From NCBI GenBank assembly GCA_937885695.1, contig CALABP010000046.1, positions 1-27,661 of the forward strand: a stretch of 27,661 nt of DNA, written 5' to 3'. The notes beneath the pieces are model-generated. The model was not told the origin of the DNA, made no database searches, and worked only from the letters and a program-made list of their open reading frames with translations. The stretch comes from DTU089 sp002440045. GTDB taxonomy: Bacteria > Bacillota > Clostridia > Oscillospirales > Acutalibacteraceae. The first letter of the stretch is position 1, and each line of letters begins with the position of its first letter. This document shows, piece by piece, positions 1-8,317 of the stretch. The translations under genes were made by a program, and so were the position numbers.

Positions 1-265
1 CTATGCTCATAAGCCATTGCGATAAGGCGGCAACAGCGGCTGAAATACCTATAAGAACAAGGTCCTGCAAAATAATCTTAAAATCTATTCCGTTTTCGTT
101 GGCAATAACGTCAATAACTTTGCCCGCAAGAATCGGAATATAAAGCGAGGCGGCGACATATAAAAGCGAAAGCAGAATTGTAACGATTAAAAGCGGTTTG
201 TATTTGCCGACCATTGAAAGAACGTTTTTCAACGTACCGCTATTGTTTTTCGTTTTTGTTTTCAT
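1..265 (-). CDS. ABC exporter half-transporter, N-terminal part (cut by window edge)
   Basis: The first 88 codons of a membrane protein read leftward from an ATG at 265. It opens with a lysine-rich cytoplasmic stretch (MKTKTKNN), then a first membrane helix around residues 22-45 ending in ASLYIPILAGKVID, which is typical of the first transmembrane helix of type IV (MsbA/LmrA-like) ABC exporters. A second hydrophobic stretch is starting at the edge. Its ATG lies one base after the TGA of the preceding ABC gene, so the two are probably translationally coupled and form a heterodimer. Because the upstream subunit has a degenerate nucleotide site, I infer that this one carries the catalytic glutamate and switch histidine, but that part is outside the window. 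The transported substrate cannot be told. Confidence 0.8.
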   Translation of the reverse strand, partial: MKTKTKNNSGTLKNVLSMVGKYKPLLIVTILLSLLYVAASLYIPILAGKVIDVIANENGIDFKIILQDLVLIGISAAVAALSQWLMSI

Positions 266-266
266 A

Positions 267-1988
267 TCACTCAGCCTCCTTTTTAAACTGCGAATTGTAG
301 ATTTCGCGGTAAATAGCACAGTTTTTAAGAAGCTCTTCGTGGTTGCCCATTGCAACTGCCGCGCCGTCGTCAAGAACAAGAATAGTATCGCTGTTCATAA
401 CAGCCGCCGCTCTTTGCGACACAATAAAAGTTGTGGGTTTGTCTTTAAGCGAGGCAATATTTGCCCTGAGCCTTGCGTCTGTTGCAAGGTCAAGTGCCGA
501 CGCACTGTCGTCAAGAATGAGAATCGACGGCTTTTTAACAAGCGCACGGGCAATTGTAAGGCGCTGTTTTTGCCCTCCCGAAAGATTCTTTCCGCCGGGT
601 TCAAGCTCAAAATCAAGATAGCCTTTCTTTTGTGAAACAAATTCATAGCTTTCTGAAAGCTTTAATGCTTCTTCCATATCCTGCTCTGTGGCGTTTTCGT
701 TACCCATTAAAAGGTTCTCGCGGACGCTTCCTTTAAAAAGAACGGCTTTTTGCGGAACAACGCCTATGTTTTTGCGAAGCGAAGCCGTATTTATGTCTTT
801 TATATCAGTGCCGTTAACGGTAACAGCGCCGCTTTTGACGTCATAAAAACGCGGAATAAGATTAATAAGCGTTGATTTACCCGAACCCGTACCGCCGATT
901 ATGCCGACTGTCGAGCCTTTTTTTGCTTTGAAGGAAATTGAAGAAAGCGACTCTGCACCCGCGCCGTCATAGCCAAAAGATACGTCGGAGAATTCGATGT
1001 CGCCGTTTTTAAACTCGGCGCCTTGGGCATTGCTTTCTATATCGCTTTCAGGCATTTCGAGTATATATGAAAGCCTGTTGGCGCTTGCAATTGATTTTGT
1101 TATATTTACAATTAAATTTGCAAGCTTAATAAGCTCAACAAGAATTTGCGCCATATAGTTATAAAGCGCAACTACAGTACCTGCGGAAAGCTCGCCTTTA
1201 TTTACCTTTACAGCGCCCGTATAAAGCAAAACGACAACCGCGGCGTTGATTGCCAAAAGCGTTAGCGGGTTCATAAGCGCGGTGATTTTGCCGACAGAGC
1301 ACTGCGCCTTATAAAGCGCGGTATTTTTATTTTCAAAGGCTTCAAGCTCCGACGGCTCTTTTCTGAACGCGCGAAGAACTCTTACGCCCGAAAGATTTTC
1401 TCTGACAGAAAGCAAAACGCCGTCAAGCTTTTTCTGAACGTTTTTGTGCTTCGGAATCGTTACACCGATTATCGTGAAAACGATAAGGGAAAGAACGGCT
1501 ATAGTCGCAACGAAAATCAGCGCAGATTTAAAATCGAGCGTAAACGCCATAATCATTGCGCCAAAAACTATAAACGGCGAGCGCAAAAACAGGCGTAATG
1601 TAAGGTTAATGCCCGACTGCACCTGATTTACGTCGCTTGTCATGCGCGTTATGAGCGTTGATGTTCCGACAGAGTCAAGCCCCGAATAGGAAAAGCCCTG
1701 AATATGCTTAAAAAGCTCGGATTTTAAGTCGCACGACGTTCCTACAGCGGCTTTTGCCGACATATACTGAGCGGTTGACGAAAAAAGAAAACCGACCGCC
1801 GCAAGAAGCAGTAAAAGAAGCGAGTGCGAGATGACATAAGAGGTGTTTTTACCTTCAATGCCAATGTCAATTACGCTTGAAACAACAAGCGGAACAAAAA
1901 GCTCCAAAAGCGCCTCGGTCATTTTGAAAGCGGGCGCCAGCACGGCTTCTTTTTTGTATTTCTTAATGAATGATAAAACTTCCTTCAT
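267..1988 (-). CDS. Heterodimeric ABC exporter subunit with degenerate ATPase site
   Basis: A 573-residue half-transporter: an N-terminal domain of about 310 residues with six predicted membrane helices, then an ATP-binding domain. Visible motifs are Walker A GGTGSGKST near residue 364, a Q-loop (VVPQK), the signature LSGGQ near 468, and Walker B ILILDDSAS near 492. The residue after the Walker B aspartate is Asp instead of the catalytic Glu, and the switch position reads IVSQR, Gln in place of His (about residue 525). This pair of changes is the known hallmark of the non-catalytic half of heterodimeric exporters such as TM287/288 and EfrAB. The partner gene follows one base later. Such exporters move lipids, peptides or drugs; nothing here fixes the substrate. 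The gene sits 25 bases after prmA in the tcdA operon. Confidence 0.9.
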   Translation of the reverse strand: MKEVLSFIKKYKKEAVLAPAFKMTEALLELFVPLVVSSVIDIGIEGKNTSYVISHSLLLLLLAAVGFLFSSTAQYMSAKAAVGTSCDLKSELFKHIQGFSYSGLDSVGTSTLITRMTSDVNQVQSGINLTLRLFLRSPFIVFGAMIMAFTLDFKSALIFVATIAVLSLIVFTIIGVTIPKHKNVQKKLDGVLLSVRENLSGVRVLRAFRKEPSELEAFENKNTALYKAQCSVGKITALMNPLTLLAINAAVVVLLYTGAVKVNKGELSAGTVVALYNYMAQILVELIKLANLIVNITKSIASANRLSYILEMPESDIESNAQGAEFKNGDIEFSDVSFGYDGAGAESLSSISFKAKKGSTVGIIGGTGSGKSTLINLIPRFYDVKSGAVTVNGTDIKDINTASLRKNIGVVPQKAVLFKGSVRENLLMGNENATEQDMEEALKLSESYEFVSQKKGYLDFELEPGGKNLSGGQKQRLTIARALVKKPSILILDDSASALDLATDARLRANIASLKDKPTTFIVSQRAAAVMNSDTILVLDDGAAVAMGNHEELLKNCAIYREIYNSQFKKEAE

Positions 1989-2013
1989 AAAAATTCACCG
2001 AATACTGTTTTTA

Positions 2014-2934
2014 TTATTTGCAGACAAAGCAGACCCAGCCGCCGCTTTCATAGCGTTCGGCAATTTCAAGTCCGTTACTTTTAAGCGCACATTCAACCTC
2101 CGAAGCTCTTGTGTCGATAATGCCCGAAGTTATAAAAATGCCGCCGTCCGCCATATAGTTTTTAACGGTTTTTGAGAACATAATAATAACATCGGCAACA
2201 ATATTAGCGACAACAACGCTGAATTTGCCCGTTACTTTATCTGTAAGGTCGCCGCACAAAAATTTAAGCTGCGGCTCACAAAAGCCGTTCATTTTGCCGT
2301 TTTCTATAGCGGTTTTAACCGCAAGCGGGTCAATATCAACGCCGACAGCCTCTTTTGCGCCCAAAAGAAGCGACGAAATTGCAAGAATACCGCTTCCGCA
2401 GCCAAGGTCAAGCACGGTGTCGCCGTCTTTTATCTTTTTGTCGAGCACTTCAAGGCAAAGGCGCGTTGTGTCGTGCGAGCCTGTGCCGAAAGCGGCGCCC
2501 GGCTCTATTTCGAGAACGGCTCTGCCTGAAGCTTCTTTGGGGCATTTTTCCCACTGCGGATTGATATAAAGACGTTCGCCCACGGGAAAGGGCTTGAAAT
2601 ACTTTTTCCAGTTGTTTGCCCAATCCTCCGAAGAACAGCCGCAGGTTTCAAGCGTATACGGCACATTTGAAGCTTCAAGACGCTCTTTAATAAAAGAAAC
2701 GGCCTCCGACGGGTTTTCGTTTTCATCAATATAAATATGAATTACGGAATGGCCTCTGTCCTTTTTTAAAAGCTCTTCGTCGATAAGGTCAATGTGAGCA
2801 ATTTCTTTTGCTTCTTCTATGAGTGCGCTGTAGTCTTCGGTGTATATTCCGTAAGGCACAACAGAAACGGCGATTGCCGAAGCGGTTTCCGTATCCTTTG
2901 TTTCAACCGAAATTTTAATTTCCGTCCAGCTCAT
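2014..2934 (-). CDS. prmA: Ribosomal protein L11 methyltransferase PrmA
   Basis: A 306-residue SAM-dependent methyltransferase, close to the usual PrmA length. It trimethylates ribosomal protein L11 in the cytoplasm. An N-terminal ferredoxin-like substrate-binding region (residues 1 to about 110) is followed by a Rossmann methyltransferase domain with motif I VLDLGCGSGILAI, an acidic ribose-binding VDIDP, and the PrmA-type catalytic loop VVANIVADVI. Just before motif I lies the characteristic PGAAFGTGSHDTT. The start codon overlaps the stop of the upstream yhaM-like gene by one base (TGATG at 2936-2932), a sign of coupled translation. Loss of PrmA is tolerated in E. coli, so the gene may be non-essential here. 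Confidence 0.93.
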   Translation of the reverse strand: MSWTEIKISVETKDTETASAIAVSVVPYGIYTEDYSALIEEAKEIAHIDLIDEELLKKDRGHSVIHIYIDENENPSEAVSFIKERLEASNVPYTLETCGCSSEDWANNWKKYFKPFPVGERLYINPQWEKCPKEASGRAVLEIEPGAAFGTGSHDTTRLCLEVLDKKIKDGDTVLDLGCGSGILAISSLLLGAKEAVGVDIDPLAVKTAIENGKMNGFCEPQLKFLCGDLTDKVTGKFSVVVANIVADVIIMFSKTVKNYMADGGIFITSGIIDTRASEVECALKSNGLEIAERYESGGWVCFVCK

Positions 2935-3926
2935 CAGTCCTCACTCACCTTTTCGTTAAAAAGTTCTGCTTTCGGCTCAACCGCTACCCTGCCGTGGTTA
3001 TAAAGCTTTCTGTTATCAAGCATCCAAAGTCTGCCCGTAAATTCGCCGGGTTTTACACTTTCAAGCGCGTCTGCCATTTCATACATATTCGCGTCAAATA
3101 AATCGAGCTGTGAAAGTATCTCGGCTTCAATAAACGCAGGTCTTACCGCGGCGCCGAATTCAAGCTTGCCGTGGTGCGAAATAAGCATATGCTGTAAAAG
3201 CGTTTTTGTGTTTTCGCTTATATTAAGCTCGTCGCACTTTCTGCCGACTTCTTCGGCACCCATTACAAGGTGGCCTAAAAGTGCGCCTTCTACGGTGTGG
3301 CCGTCTACAAGACCCGCAGGGTTCACGGAATATTCTTTAAGCTTTGCAATATCGTGAAGCATTGCGCCCGCAATAAGAAGCTCTGTATCAATGCTCGGGT
3401 AAATTGCCGAAACACATTCGCAAAGACGGACAATTGAAAGTGTGTGATACAAAAGTCCGCCCGAGACCGCATGGTGAAGCTTTTCTGCCGCGGGGAAAAA
3501 CAAAAGCTTTTCTTTGTGCTCTTCATAAATTGCGGTGACAACGGCTGAAAGCTCTTTATCCGAAAAAGCCGAAGCTATTGCATAAAGCGCGGCATACATA
3601 TTTTCGCCGCTGTAATCGGCTGATTTTACGAAGTCGTTAATGCTGATTTTGTCGCTTTCGCAAACGGGGCGCATTCTTTGAATAATAAACTGGTCTGCGC
3701 CGTTATATTGCTGTAAAAGCCCGCGAACCTTAATAACGGTGTTAACCGCAGGCATACGCATTGTGTCCTCTTTAAAATCCCAAAGCTTTGCGACAATTTC
3801 ACTGTCTTTGTCAGAAAGCACCGCGTCAAGATATACAGTGCCGTTTTTAGCATTCTTTTTATCACAGCTTTTTACAAGGGCAAACCCTTCTACAGCTCCG
3901 TTTTTTTCGCAAGGTGTAAAATTCAT
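2934..3926 (-). CDS. yhaM: YhaM-type 3'-5' exoribonuclease (OB-fold plus HD domain)
   Basis: A 330-residue protein, similar in size to B. subtilis YhaM (314). The first 110 residues look like an OB-fold nucleic-acid-binding domain (KNGTVYLDAVLSDKD, then a stretch resembling KVRGLLQQYNG). The rest is an HD metal-dependent phosphohydrolase domain: HHAVSGGLLYHTLS, AGAMLHDIAKL with the HD pair, HMLISHHGK, and the family-typical EAEILSQLDLFDANMYEM. YhaM degrades RNA and single-stranded DNA from the 3' end and helps in mRNA turnover. The ribosome site GAGGG lies about 10 bases before the ATG. It is second in the operon, 12 bases after tcdA. The family assignment is firm; use of the symbol is by homology. 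Confidence 0.87.
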   Translation of the reverse strand: MNFTPCEKNGAVEGFALVKSCDKKNAKNGTVYLDAVLSDKDSEIVAKLWDFKEDTMRMPAVNTVIKVRGLLQQYNGADQFIIQRMRPVCESDKISINDFVKSADYSGENMYAALYAIASAFSDKELSAVVTAIYEEHKEKLLFFPAAEKLHHAVSGGLLYHTLSIVRLCECVSAIYPSIDTELLIAGAMLHDIAKLKEYSVNPAGLVDGHTVEGALLGHLVMGAEEVGRKCDELNISENTKTLLQHMLISHHGKLEFGAAVRPAFIEAEILSQLDLFDANMYEMADALESVKPGEFTGRLWMLDNRKLYNHGRVAVEPKAELFNEKVSED

Positions 3927-3938
3927 AACTGTTCCCTC

Positions 3939-4628
3939 TTATTTTTTATTAATAAGGTCCTTTATGACCTTTGAAGCGATTAAATAGCCCGCCACGGGCG
4001 GTGTGAACGAGCACGATGCAGGCGTGCGCCCGAAATCAGCAGCAAAAGGCTCTTCTTTTGAATAAACAACGTCAAGATGATTTATTCCGCGGTTTCTTAA
4101 TTCGCGGCGCATAACGCGTGCAAGCGGACAAACGCTTGTTTTTGAAATATCGGAAATTTCAAGCATTTCGGGGTGAACTTTGTTGCCCGTTCCCATAGAA
4201 GAAATAATGGGAACACCGCACTGCTTCGCCCTGACGCAAAGTTCAATTTTTGCGCTTACGTTGTCAATTGCGTCAACGGCATAGTCATAATAGCCGAGGT
4301 CGATTTTATCGGCGGTTTCGGGCAGATAAAACATCTGATATTTGTTGACCTTTGCAAACGGATTTACAGAAAGAATCCGTTCCTCGGCGGCGTCCGTTTT
4401 AAAACGCCCGACAGTGTTGTCGGTTGCGATAATCTGACGGTTGATGTTCGTTATGTCAACCGTGTCTTTATCGACAATGCCTATTTCGCCTATACCGCCG
4501 CGTGCAAGGGCTTCAACCACAGCGCCGCCTACTCCGCCGACGCCGAACACAATAACTTTTGAATTAAAAAGCTTTTCGATATTCTCTTTTCCGAAAAGCC
4601 TTTCAGAGCGCGAAAAACGTTCATCCAC
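3939..4628 (-). CDS. tcdA: tRNA threonylcarbamoyladenosine dehydratase TcdA (ThiF/E1-like)
   Basis: An E1-like ATP-dependent enzyme that cyclises t6A at tRNA position 37 to ct6A. Motifs: opening ERFSRSERLFG, glycine-rich ATP loop GVGGVGGAVVEA, acidic VDKDTVD, and NINRQ, followed by DAIDNVSAKIEL. Later parts match the family: SSMGTGNK, VCPLARVMRREL and VVYSKEEP. The frame is open to a GTG at 4637, but I prefer the GTG at 4628 (229 residues, MDERFSRSE). A Shine-Dalgarno-like AGCGGTGA (4641-4634) sits five bases before it, the earlier GTG lies inside that site, and the predicted transcript begins near 4660. It is the first gene of the operon. The product is slightly shorter than E. coli TcdA (268), lacking a C-terminal tail. 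Confidence 0.88.
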   Translation of the reverse strand: MDERFSRSERLFGKENIEKLFNSKVIVFGVGGVGGAVVEALARGGIGEIGIVDKDTVDITNINRQIIATDNTVGRFKTDAAEERILSVNPFAKVNKYQMFYLPETADKIDLGYYDYAVDAIDNVSAKIELCVRAKQCGVPIISSMGTGNKVHPEMLEISDISKTSVCPLARVMRRELRNRGINHLDVVYSKEEPFAADFGRTPASCSFTPPVAGYLIASKVIKDLINKK

Positions 4629-4633
4629 TAAAA

Positions 4634-4641
4634 TCACCGCT
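4634..4641 (-). promoter_or_regulatory. Ribosome binding site deciding the tcdA start
   Basis: AGCGGTGA on the minus strand, five bases before the GTG at 4628. The same AGCGGTGA precedes ispG by a similar distance, which supports this reading. The alternative GTG at 4637 lies within the site. Confidence 0.55.
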
Positions 4642-4668
4642 GAAAGTAAAAATATATTTATATATAAT
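4640..4668 (+). promoter_or_regulatory. Probable promoter of the penicillin-binding protein gene
   Basis: Plus-strand CTGAAA (4640-4645), 17-base spacer, TATAAT (4663-4668). A second TATAAT at 4669-4674 has no matching -35 box. The -10 box overlaps the -10 box of the opposing tcdA promoter, so the two polymerases should exclude each other. Confidence 0.45.
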
Positions 4669-4695
4669 TATAATATATTAAGCACCGTCGGTCAA
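4667..4695 (-). promoter_or_regulatory. Vegetative promoter of the tcdA operon
   Basis: Minus-strand TTGACC (4695-4690), a 17-base spacer, then a perfect TATAAT (4672-4667). Transcription should begin near 4660, giving a leader of about 30 bases to the GTG at 4628. No other good promoter is seen inside this operon. Confidence 0.75.
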
Positions 4696-4722
4696 CAATA
4701 AAAAGATAAAGGCGGTGTTAAA

Positions 4723-6324
4723 ATGAAAAAAAGAGCAATTGCACTGATTACTGTATTCTGTTTTATGTTTTCGGGCGTGGCATTTAAGCTCTTGACGGTT
4801 GCAAACCCAAAGGGAATATACGCTTCAAAAAGCAGCAGCGTAAGAGTAAAAGAGATTGCCTCTCTGCGCGGCAGAATATACGACCGCAATTTAAAAAAGC
4901 TTGTTAATAACGAAGATGAAACATATCTCATAATCAAGCCGTCGCCGACGGTTATTAATAAGCTTGATAAAATAAGCGATAAAGAAAAAGTGCTCGAAGA
5001 ACTTAAAAACGGCGAAATGTCAATATCAAAGCAGGAAAACTGCGATATAAAAACCGACAACGATATTTTAAATCTTAAAGTCCCGAAAAGATACGGCGGC
5101 AGCACCCTTTGTCACATAATCGGCTACACCGATGAAAACGGCGACGGCATATGCGGCATTGAAAAGTCATATAACGAATTTTTAAAAGAAAACGAGGGCA
5201 GTGTTTCGGCGGTTTTTAAAACCGACGCGCTCGGAAGAGTCCTTCTCGGAGAAGATACGGAAATTCGCTATGATAATTTTGACGAATCCCCCGGCGTTGT
5301 CCTTACAATAGACCGCGATATTCAAAAAATTACGGAAGAAGCCTTGAAAAACGGCGGCATAAAAAAGGGCGCTGCGGTTGTTCTTAAAGCCGACACATGC
5401 GAAATACTTGCGTGCGCTTCACTGCCTGCATTTGACCCCGAGCACCCCGAAAAGAGCGTAGAGTCAAAAGACTCGCCTTTTATAAACAGAGCTTTCTTGC
5501 CTTACAGCGTCGGCTCCGTATTCAAGGTGGTAACAGCCGCCGCCGCTATAGAAAACGGCGTTTTGCAAAGTGATTTTATTTGCACGGGCAAGACCGAAAA
5601 AAGCGGCGTAACGTTTAACTGCAACAAAAAAGCGGGTCATGGCAGTCTTGATATGGAAAAGGCGCTTTCGGTTTCGTGCAATCCGTATTTTATTGAGCTT
5701 GCGGCAAAAGTCGGTGCAAAAAATATGCTTCTGTACGCCGAAAAATTCAAATTTGACGAAGGCTTTGACCTTGATGGCATAACGTGTGAAAGCGGCAATT
5801 TGCCGAAGCTTTTCGAGCTTAACAGCGAAGCCGCCGTAGGTAATTTCGGGTTCGGTCAGGGAGAATTGCTTGCAACGCCTTTGCACATAGCGCTGTGTTA
5901 TGCGTCGCTTGCAAACGGCGGAATTTATAAAGAGCCGTCGCTCGTTATAGGTACTTTAAACGAAAGCGGAAAGCTCAAAAAACTGCCGCAAAAAGGCTCT
6001 TACAGAATTTTAGAGGAAAAAACAGCCGAAACCATAAACGCCTATCTTGCAAAAACTGTCCTTGAAGGCACGGGAATGGGAGCTTACAGCCCTTATTTTA
6101 CTTCGTGCGGCAAAACCGCAACGGCCGAAACGGGGCAAAAAAACGCGAACGGTAAGCAAATTTTAAATTCGTGGTTTGCGGGCTTTTTCCCGCTTGAAAA
6201 TCCCGAATATGTTGTTTGCATATTAAAAGAGGACGGTGCGTCAGGCAGCGGCGATGACGCACCGATATTTAAGGAAATATCCGAAAATATTTATTTTCTG
6301 AAAAACGGAACGGCTCAATCCTGA
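4723..6324 (+). CDS. Class B penicillin-binding protein (transpeptidase)
   Basis: A 533-residue D,D-transpeptidase anchored by one N-terminal helix (about residues 4-24), acting outside the membrane on peptidoglycan. The N-terminal domain has the usual LRGRIYDRN. The transpeptidase domain has the catalytic tetrad SVFK (Ser265, Lys268) and SCN at 318-320. The third motif is KTA (464-466), where most family members have KTG, followed by TAETGQ. The length is short for elongation or division PBPs (often 600-750), because the dimerisation domain is reduced. It may be a PbpA- or SpoVD-like enzyme; the exact role cannot be told. The ribosome site AAAGGCGGTG lies before the ATG. The gene stands alone, and its last 10 bases overlap the convergent ynbB-like gene. 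Confidence 0.88.
   Translation: MKKRAIALITVFCFMFSGVAFKLLTVANPKGIYASKSSSVRVKEIASLRGRIYDRNLKKLVNNEDETYLIIKPSPTVINKLDKISDKEKVLEELKNGEMSISKQENCDIKTDNDILNLKVPKRYGGSTLCHIIGYTDENGDGICGIEKSYNEFLKENEGSVSAVFKTDALGRVLLGEDTEIRYDNFDESPGVVLTIDRDIQKITEEALKNGGIKKGAAVVLKADTCEILACASLPAFDPEHPEKSVESKDSPFINRAFLPYSVGSVFKVVTAAAAIENGVLQSDFICTGKTEKSGVTFNCNKKAGHGSLDMEKALSVSCNPYFIELAAKVGAKNMLLYAEKFKFDEGFDLDGITCESGNLPKLFELNSEAAVGNFGFGQGELLATPLHIALCYASLANGGIYKEPSLVIGTLNESGKLKKLPQKGSYRILEEKTAETINAYLAKTVLEGTGMGAYSPYFTSCGKTATAETGQKNANGKQILNSWFAGFFPLENPEYVVCILKEDGASGSGDDAPIFKEISENIYFLKNGTAQS
6231..6264 (-). terminator. Possible terminator of the galactokinase-ynbB operon inside the PBP gene
   Basis: A perfect 9-base inverted repeat, CGGTGCGTC (6234-6242) with GACGCACCG (6256-6264) and a 13-base loop, lies 50-80 bases past the ynbB-like stop. 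On the minus strand it is followed by TCCTCTTTTAAT, a weak U-tract. It lies in PBP coding sequence, so it could be chance; there is no other terminator candidate between these convergent genes. Confidence 0.35.
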
Positions 6325-7571
6325 CAAGAAAGAACCTTTTGAAGCGCAAGAAGAATTCCTACCTTTGCGCTGTGGAAATTAAGCCCGCCCTGAAGCCACA
6401 CGGCAAAAGGCTCGCGAAGCGGCGCGTCGGCGGAAAGCTCTATAGAAGAACCGTTTGTAAATGCGCCTGCCGCCATTATCACCTGACTGTCATAGCCGGG
6501 CATATCCCACGGCTCGGGCGTGACATAGCTGTCAACTGCAGAACCGCTTTGAAGTCCTTTGCAAAAGGCAATCAGCTTTTCAGGCGTTACAAGTTTAATG
6601 CTTTGAATAATATCACAGCGCGTTTCATCGGGCTGCGGCGAAACCTCATAGCCCAATTCTTTAAACAGATTCGCCGCAAAAACGGCTGTTTTAAGCGCTT
6701 CGCCCGTTACATGGGGCGCGTTGAAAAGCCCCATAAACATATCGCGCGTATTACCGAGCGTTGCGCCGACTTCTCTGCCGACTCCGGGCGATGTCATTCT
6801 GTATGAGCAAAGCTCGACAAGCTCTTTTTTCCCCGCAATATAGCCGCCGCATTTTGCAATGCCGCCGCCGGGATTTTTTATAAGAGAGCCTGCAAAAATA
6901 TCTACGCCCGCTTCCGGCGGGGTCCCCTTTTCGGTAAATTCGCCGTAGCAGTTGTCAAGCATGGTAATTGCATTTGAATTGCTTTTTACAATATCGCAGA
7001 TTTTCGTAATGTCCGAGTGATTGAGCGACGGCCTTAAAGAATATCCGCGTGAACGCTGAATATAAACCGCCTTGTAAGAGCCGCCTTTAAGCTTTTCTTC
7101 AAGTGCGTCACAGTCAACGGTGCCGTCGGGTTTAAGGTCAAGAATCTCAAATTCAATGCCGAAATCTTTAAGTGAACCCATATCAGAGCCTGTAATACCG
7201 ATTACGGGCTGAATTGTGTCATACGGCATACCTGTGGCGCAAAGCACGCGGTCGCCCGGTCTTAACACGCCGAAAAGCATAACGGTGAGCGTATGCGTGC
7301 CGCTTGCAAAGCTGTGCCTTATAAGAGCGTCCTCCGCGCCGAACACATCTGCCGTTACGCTGTCAAGCACCTCGCGCCCCCTGTCGCCGTAGCCGTAGCC
7401 CGTTGAAGGAGTGAAGTGAGATTCGCTTACGCCGTTGTCAATAAAGGCTTTTAAAACCCTTTGCTGATTGTATTCGGTTATGTCGTCAATTTTTAAAAAC
7501 TGTTCGTGCGAAAGCTCAAGAGCCTTTTTTTCAAGCGCTTTTACGCTGTCGCTGAAATTAAAAAAATCCAT
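6315..7571 (-). CDS. ynbB: YnbB-like PLP enzyme (methionine gamma-lyase family)
   Basis: A 418-residue fold-type I PLP enzyme of the family once called aluminium resistance protein, matching B. subtilis YnbB in length (about 420). Visible marks are TPSTGYGYGDRGREVLD near the N-terminus, SFASGTHTL, MLDNCYGEFTE before the cofactor region, and AGSLIKNPGGGIA, in which Lys232 should form the Schiff base with PLP. The family is predicted to act as a carbon-sulfur lyase on cystathionine- or methionine-like substrates; the physiological reaction is not settled to my knowledge. The ATG at 7571 lies 31 bases inside the end of the GNAT gene, an unusually deep overlap. A possible ribosome site (AGGG) is seven bases away. 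Confidence 0.85.
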   Translation of the reverse strand: MDFFNFSDSVKALEKKALELSHEQFLKIDDITEYNQQRVLKAFIDNGVSESHFTPSTGYGYGDRGREVLDSVTADVFGAEDALIRHSFASGTHTLTVMLFGVLRPGDRVLCATGMPYDTIQPVIGITGSDMGSLKDFGIEFEILDLKPDGTVDCDALEEKLKGGSYKAVYIQRSRGYSLRPSLNHSDITKICDIVKSNSNAITMLDNCYGEFTEKGTPPEAGVDIFAGSLIKNPGGGIAKCGGYIAGKKELVELCSYRMTSPGVGREVGATLGNTRDMFMGLFNAPHVTGEALKTAVFAANLFKELGYEVSPQPDETRCDIIQSIKLVTPEKLIAFCKGLQSGSAVDSYVTPEPWDMPGYDSQVIMAAGAFTNGSSIELSADAPLREPFAVWLQGGLNFHSAKVGILLALQKVLSCQD

Positions 7572-8317
7572 TCCTTTACCCTGCCGATAAAAATTTTTGA
7601 TACTTCTTTATAGCCGAGCTTTTCATAAAAACCGACTGTGGCTGTATCGCACCACAAAAATATATTGCCGATGCCGCGTTTTTTCAGTTCAAAAGTAAGA
7701 GCCGAAACGCACCGCGAAGCGTAATTGTGCCCTCTAAAGTCCTCTTTAGTGAAAACGCCTGAAATTATCGCCGAGTTTTCGCAAATATTCGGGGCGGCGG
7801 CAAAGGATAGTGGCGCGTTTTTGTCACGCACATAGAAAAAAGCCGCTTGGTTTTTGCTTATTTTTGAAGCAAGCTCGCAATAAAACACGGAAAAATCGGA
7901 AATGTTAAGATAATCGCCGAAAGAAGAAAACAATTCTTTATAAACCTCTGATTTATCGGAAGCTTTAAGCATTTCGGCATCTTCATTTAAAGCCGTGCCG
8001 CAAAACTTCATAAGGTGAAATTCACCGCATTCGGCGCTTTTCGGTATGTCGCTTCTGTTACAGCTTGTAACGGAAGAAATCCCGCCAAATTTAAAAAAGC
8101 TTTCAAGCTCTTCTTTGTCGGTATTTAAAGAGAAAATGAACGTGCAGTGACCCTCGGCGCACGAAAAAATCGCCGTCTGATTTTTGTCACGGTCTGTCTG
8201 CTTATAAACACCGTCAAACGGTGAGACGCGAGTTTCAAACGCCGAGAAAACGCGCGGATAAAGCGGCGAAGCTTTGCCGCCGCTTAAATCATTTATATCG
8301 GTTATTTCCGATATCAT
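7541..8317 (-). CDS. GNAT-family N-acetyltransferase, substrate unknown
   Basis: A 258-residue protein. The C-terminal 100 residues form a GNAT domain: VSGVFTKEDFRGHNYASRC is the acetyl-CoA pyrophosphate loop (R-G-H-N-Y-A), followed by a helix, then IFLWCDTATVGFYEKLGYKE, the usual end of the fold. The N-terminal 150 residues are not recognisable by eye; they may be a diverged second GNAT unit, as in many two-domain clostridial acetyltransferases. The start shares four bases with the end of the galactokinase gene (ATGA), and the end overlaps the ynbB-like gene by 31 bases, so all three should be translated from one mRNA. The substrate cannot be inferred. Confidence 0.78.
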   Translation of the reverse strand: MISEITDINDLSGGKASPLYPRVFSAFETRVSPFDGVYKQTDRDKNQTAIFSCAEGHCTFIFSLNTDKEELESFFKFGGISSVTSCNRSDIPKSAECGEFHLMKFCGTALNEDAEMLKASDKSEVYKELFSSFGDYLNISDFSVFYCELASKISKNQAAFFYVRDKNAPLSFAAAPNICENSAIISGVFTKEDFRGHNYASRCVSALTFELKKRGIGNIFLWCDTATVGFYEKLGYKEVSKIFIGRVKEWIFLISATA

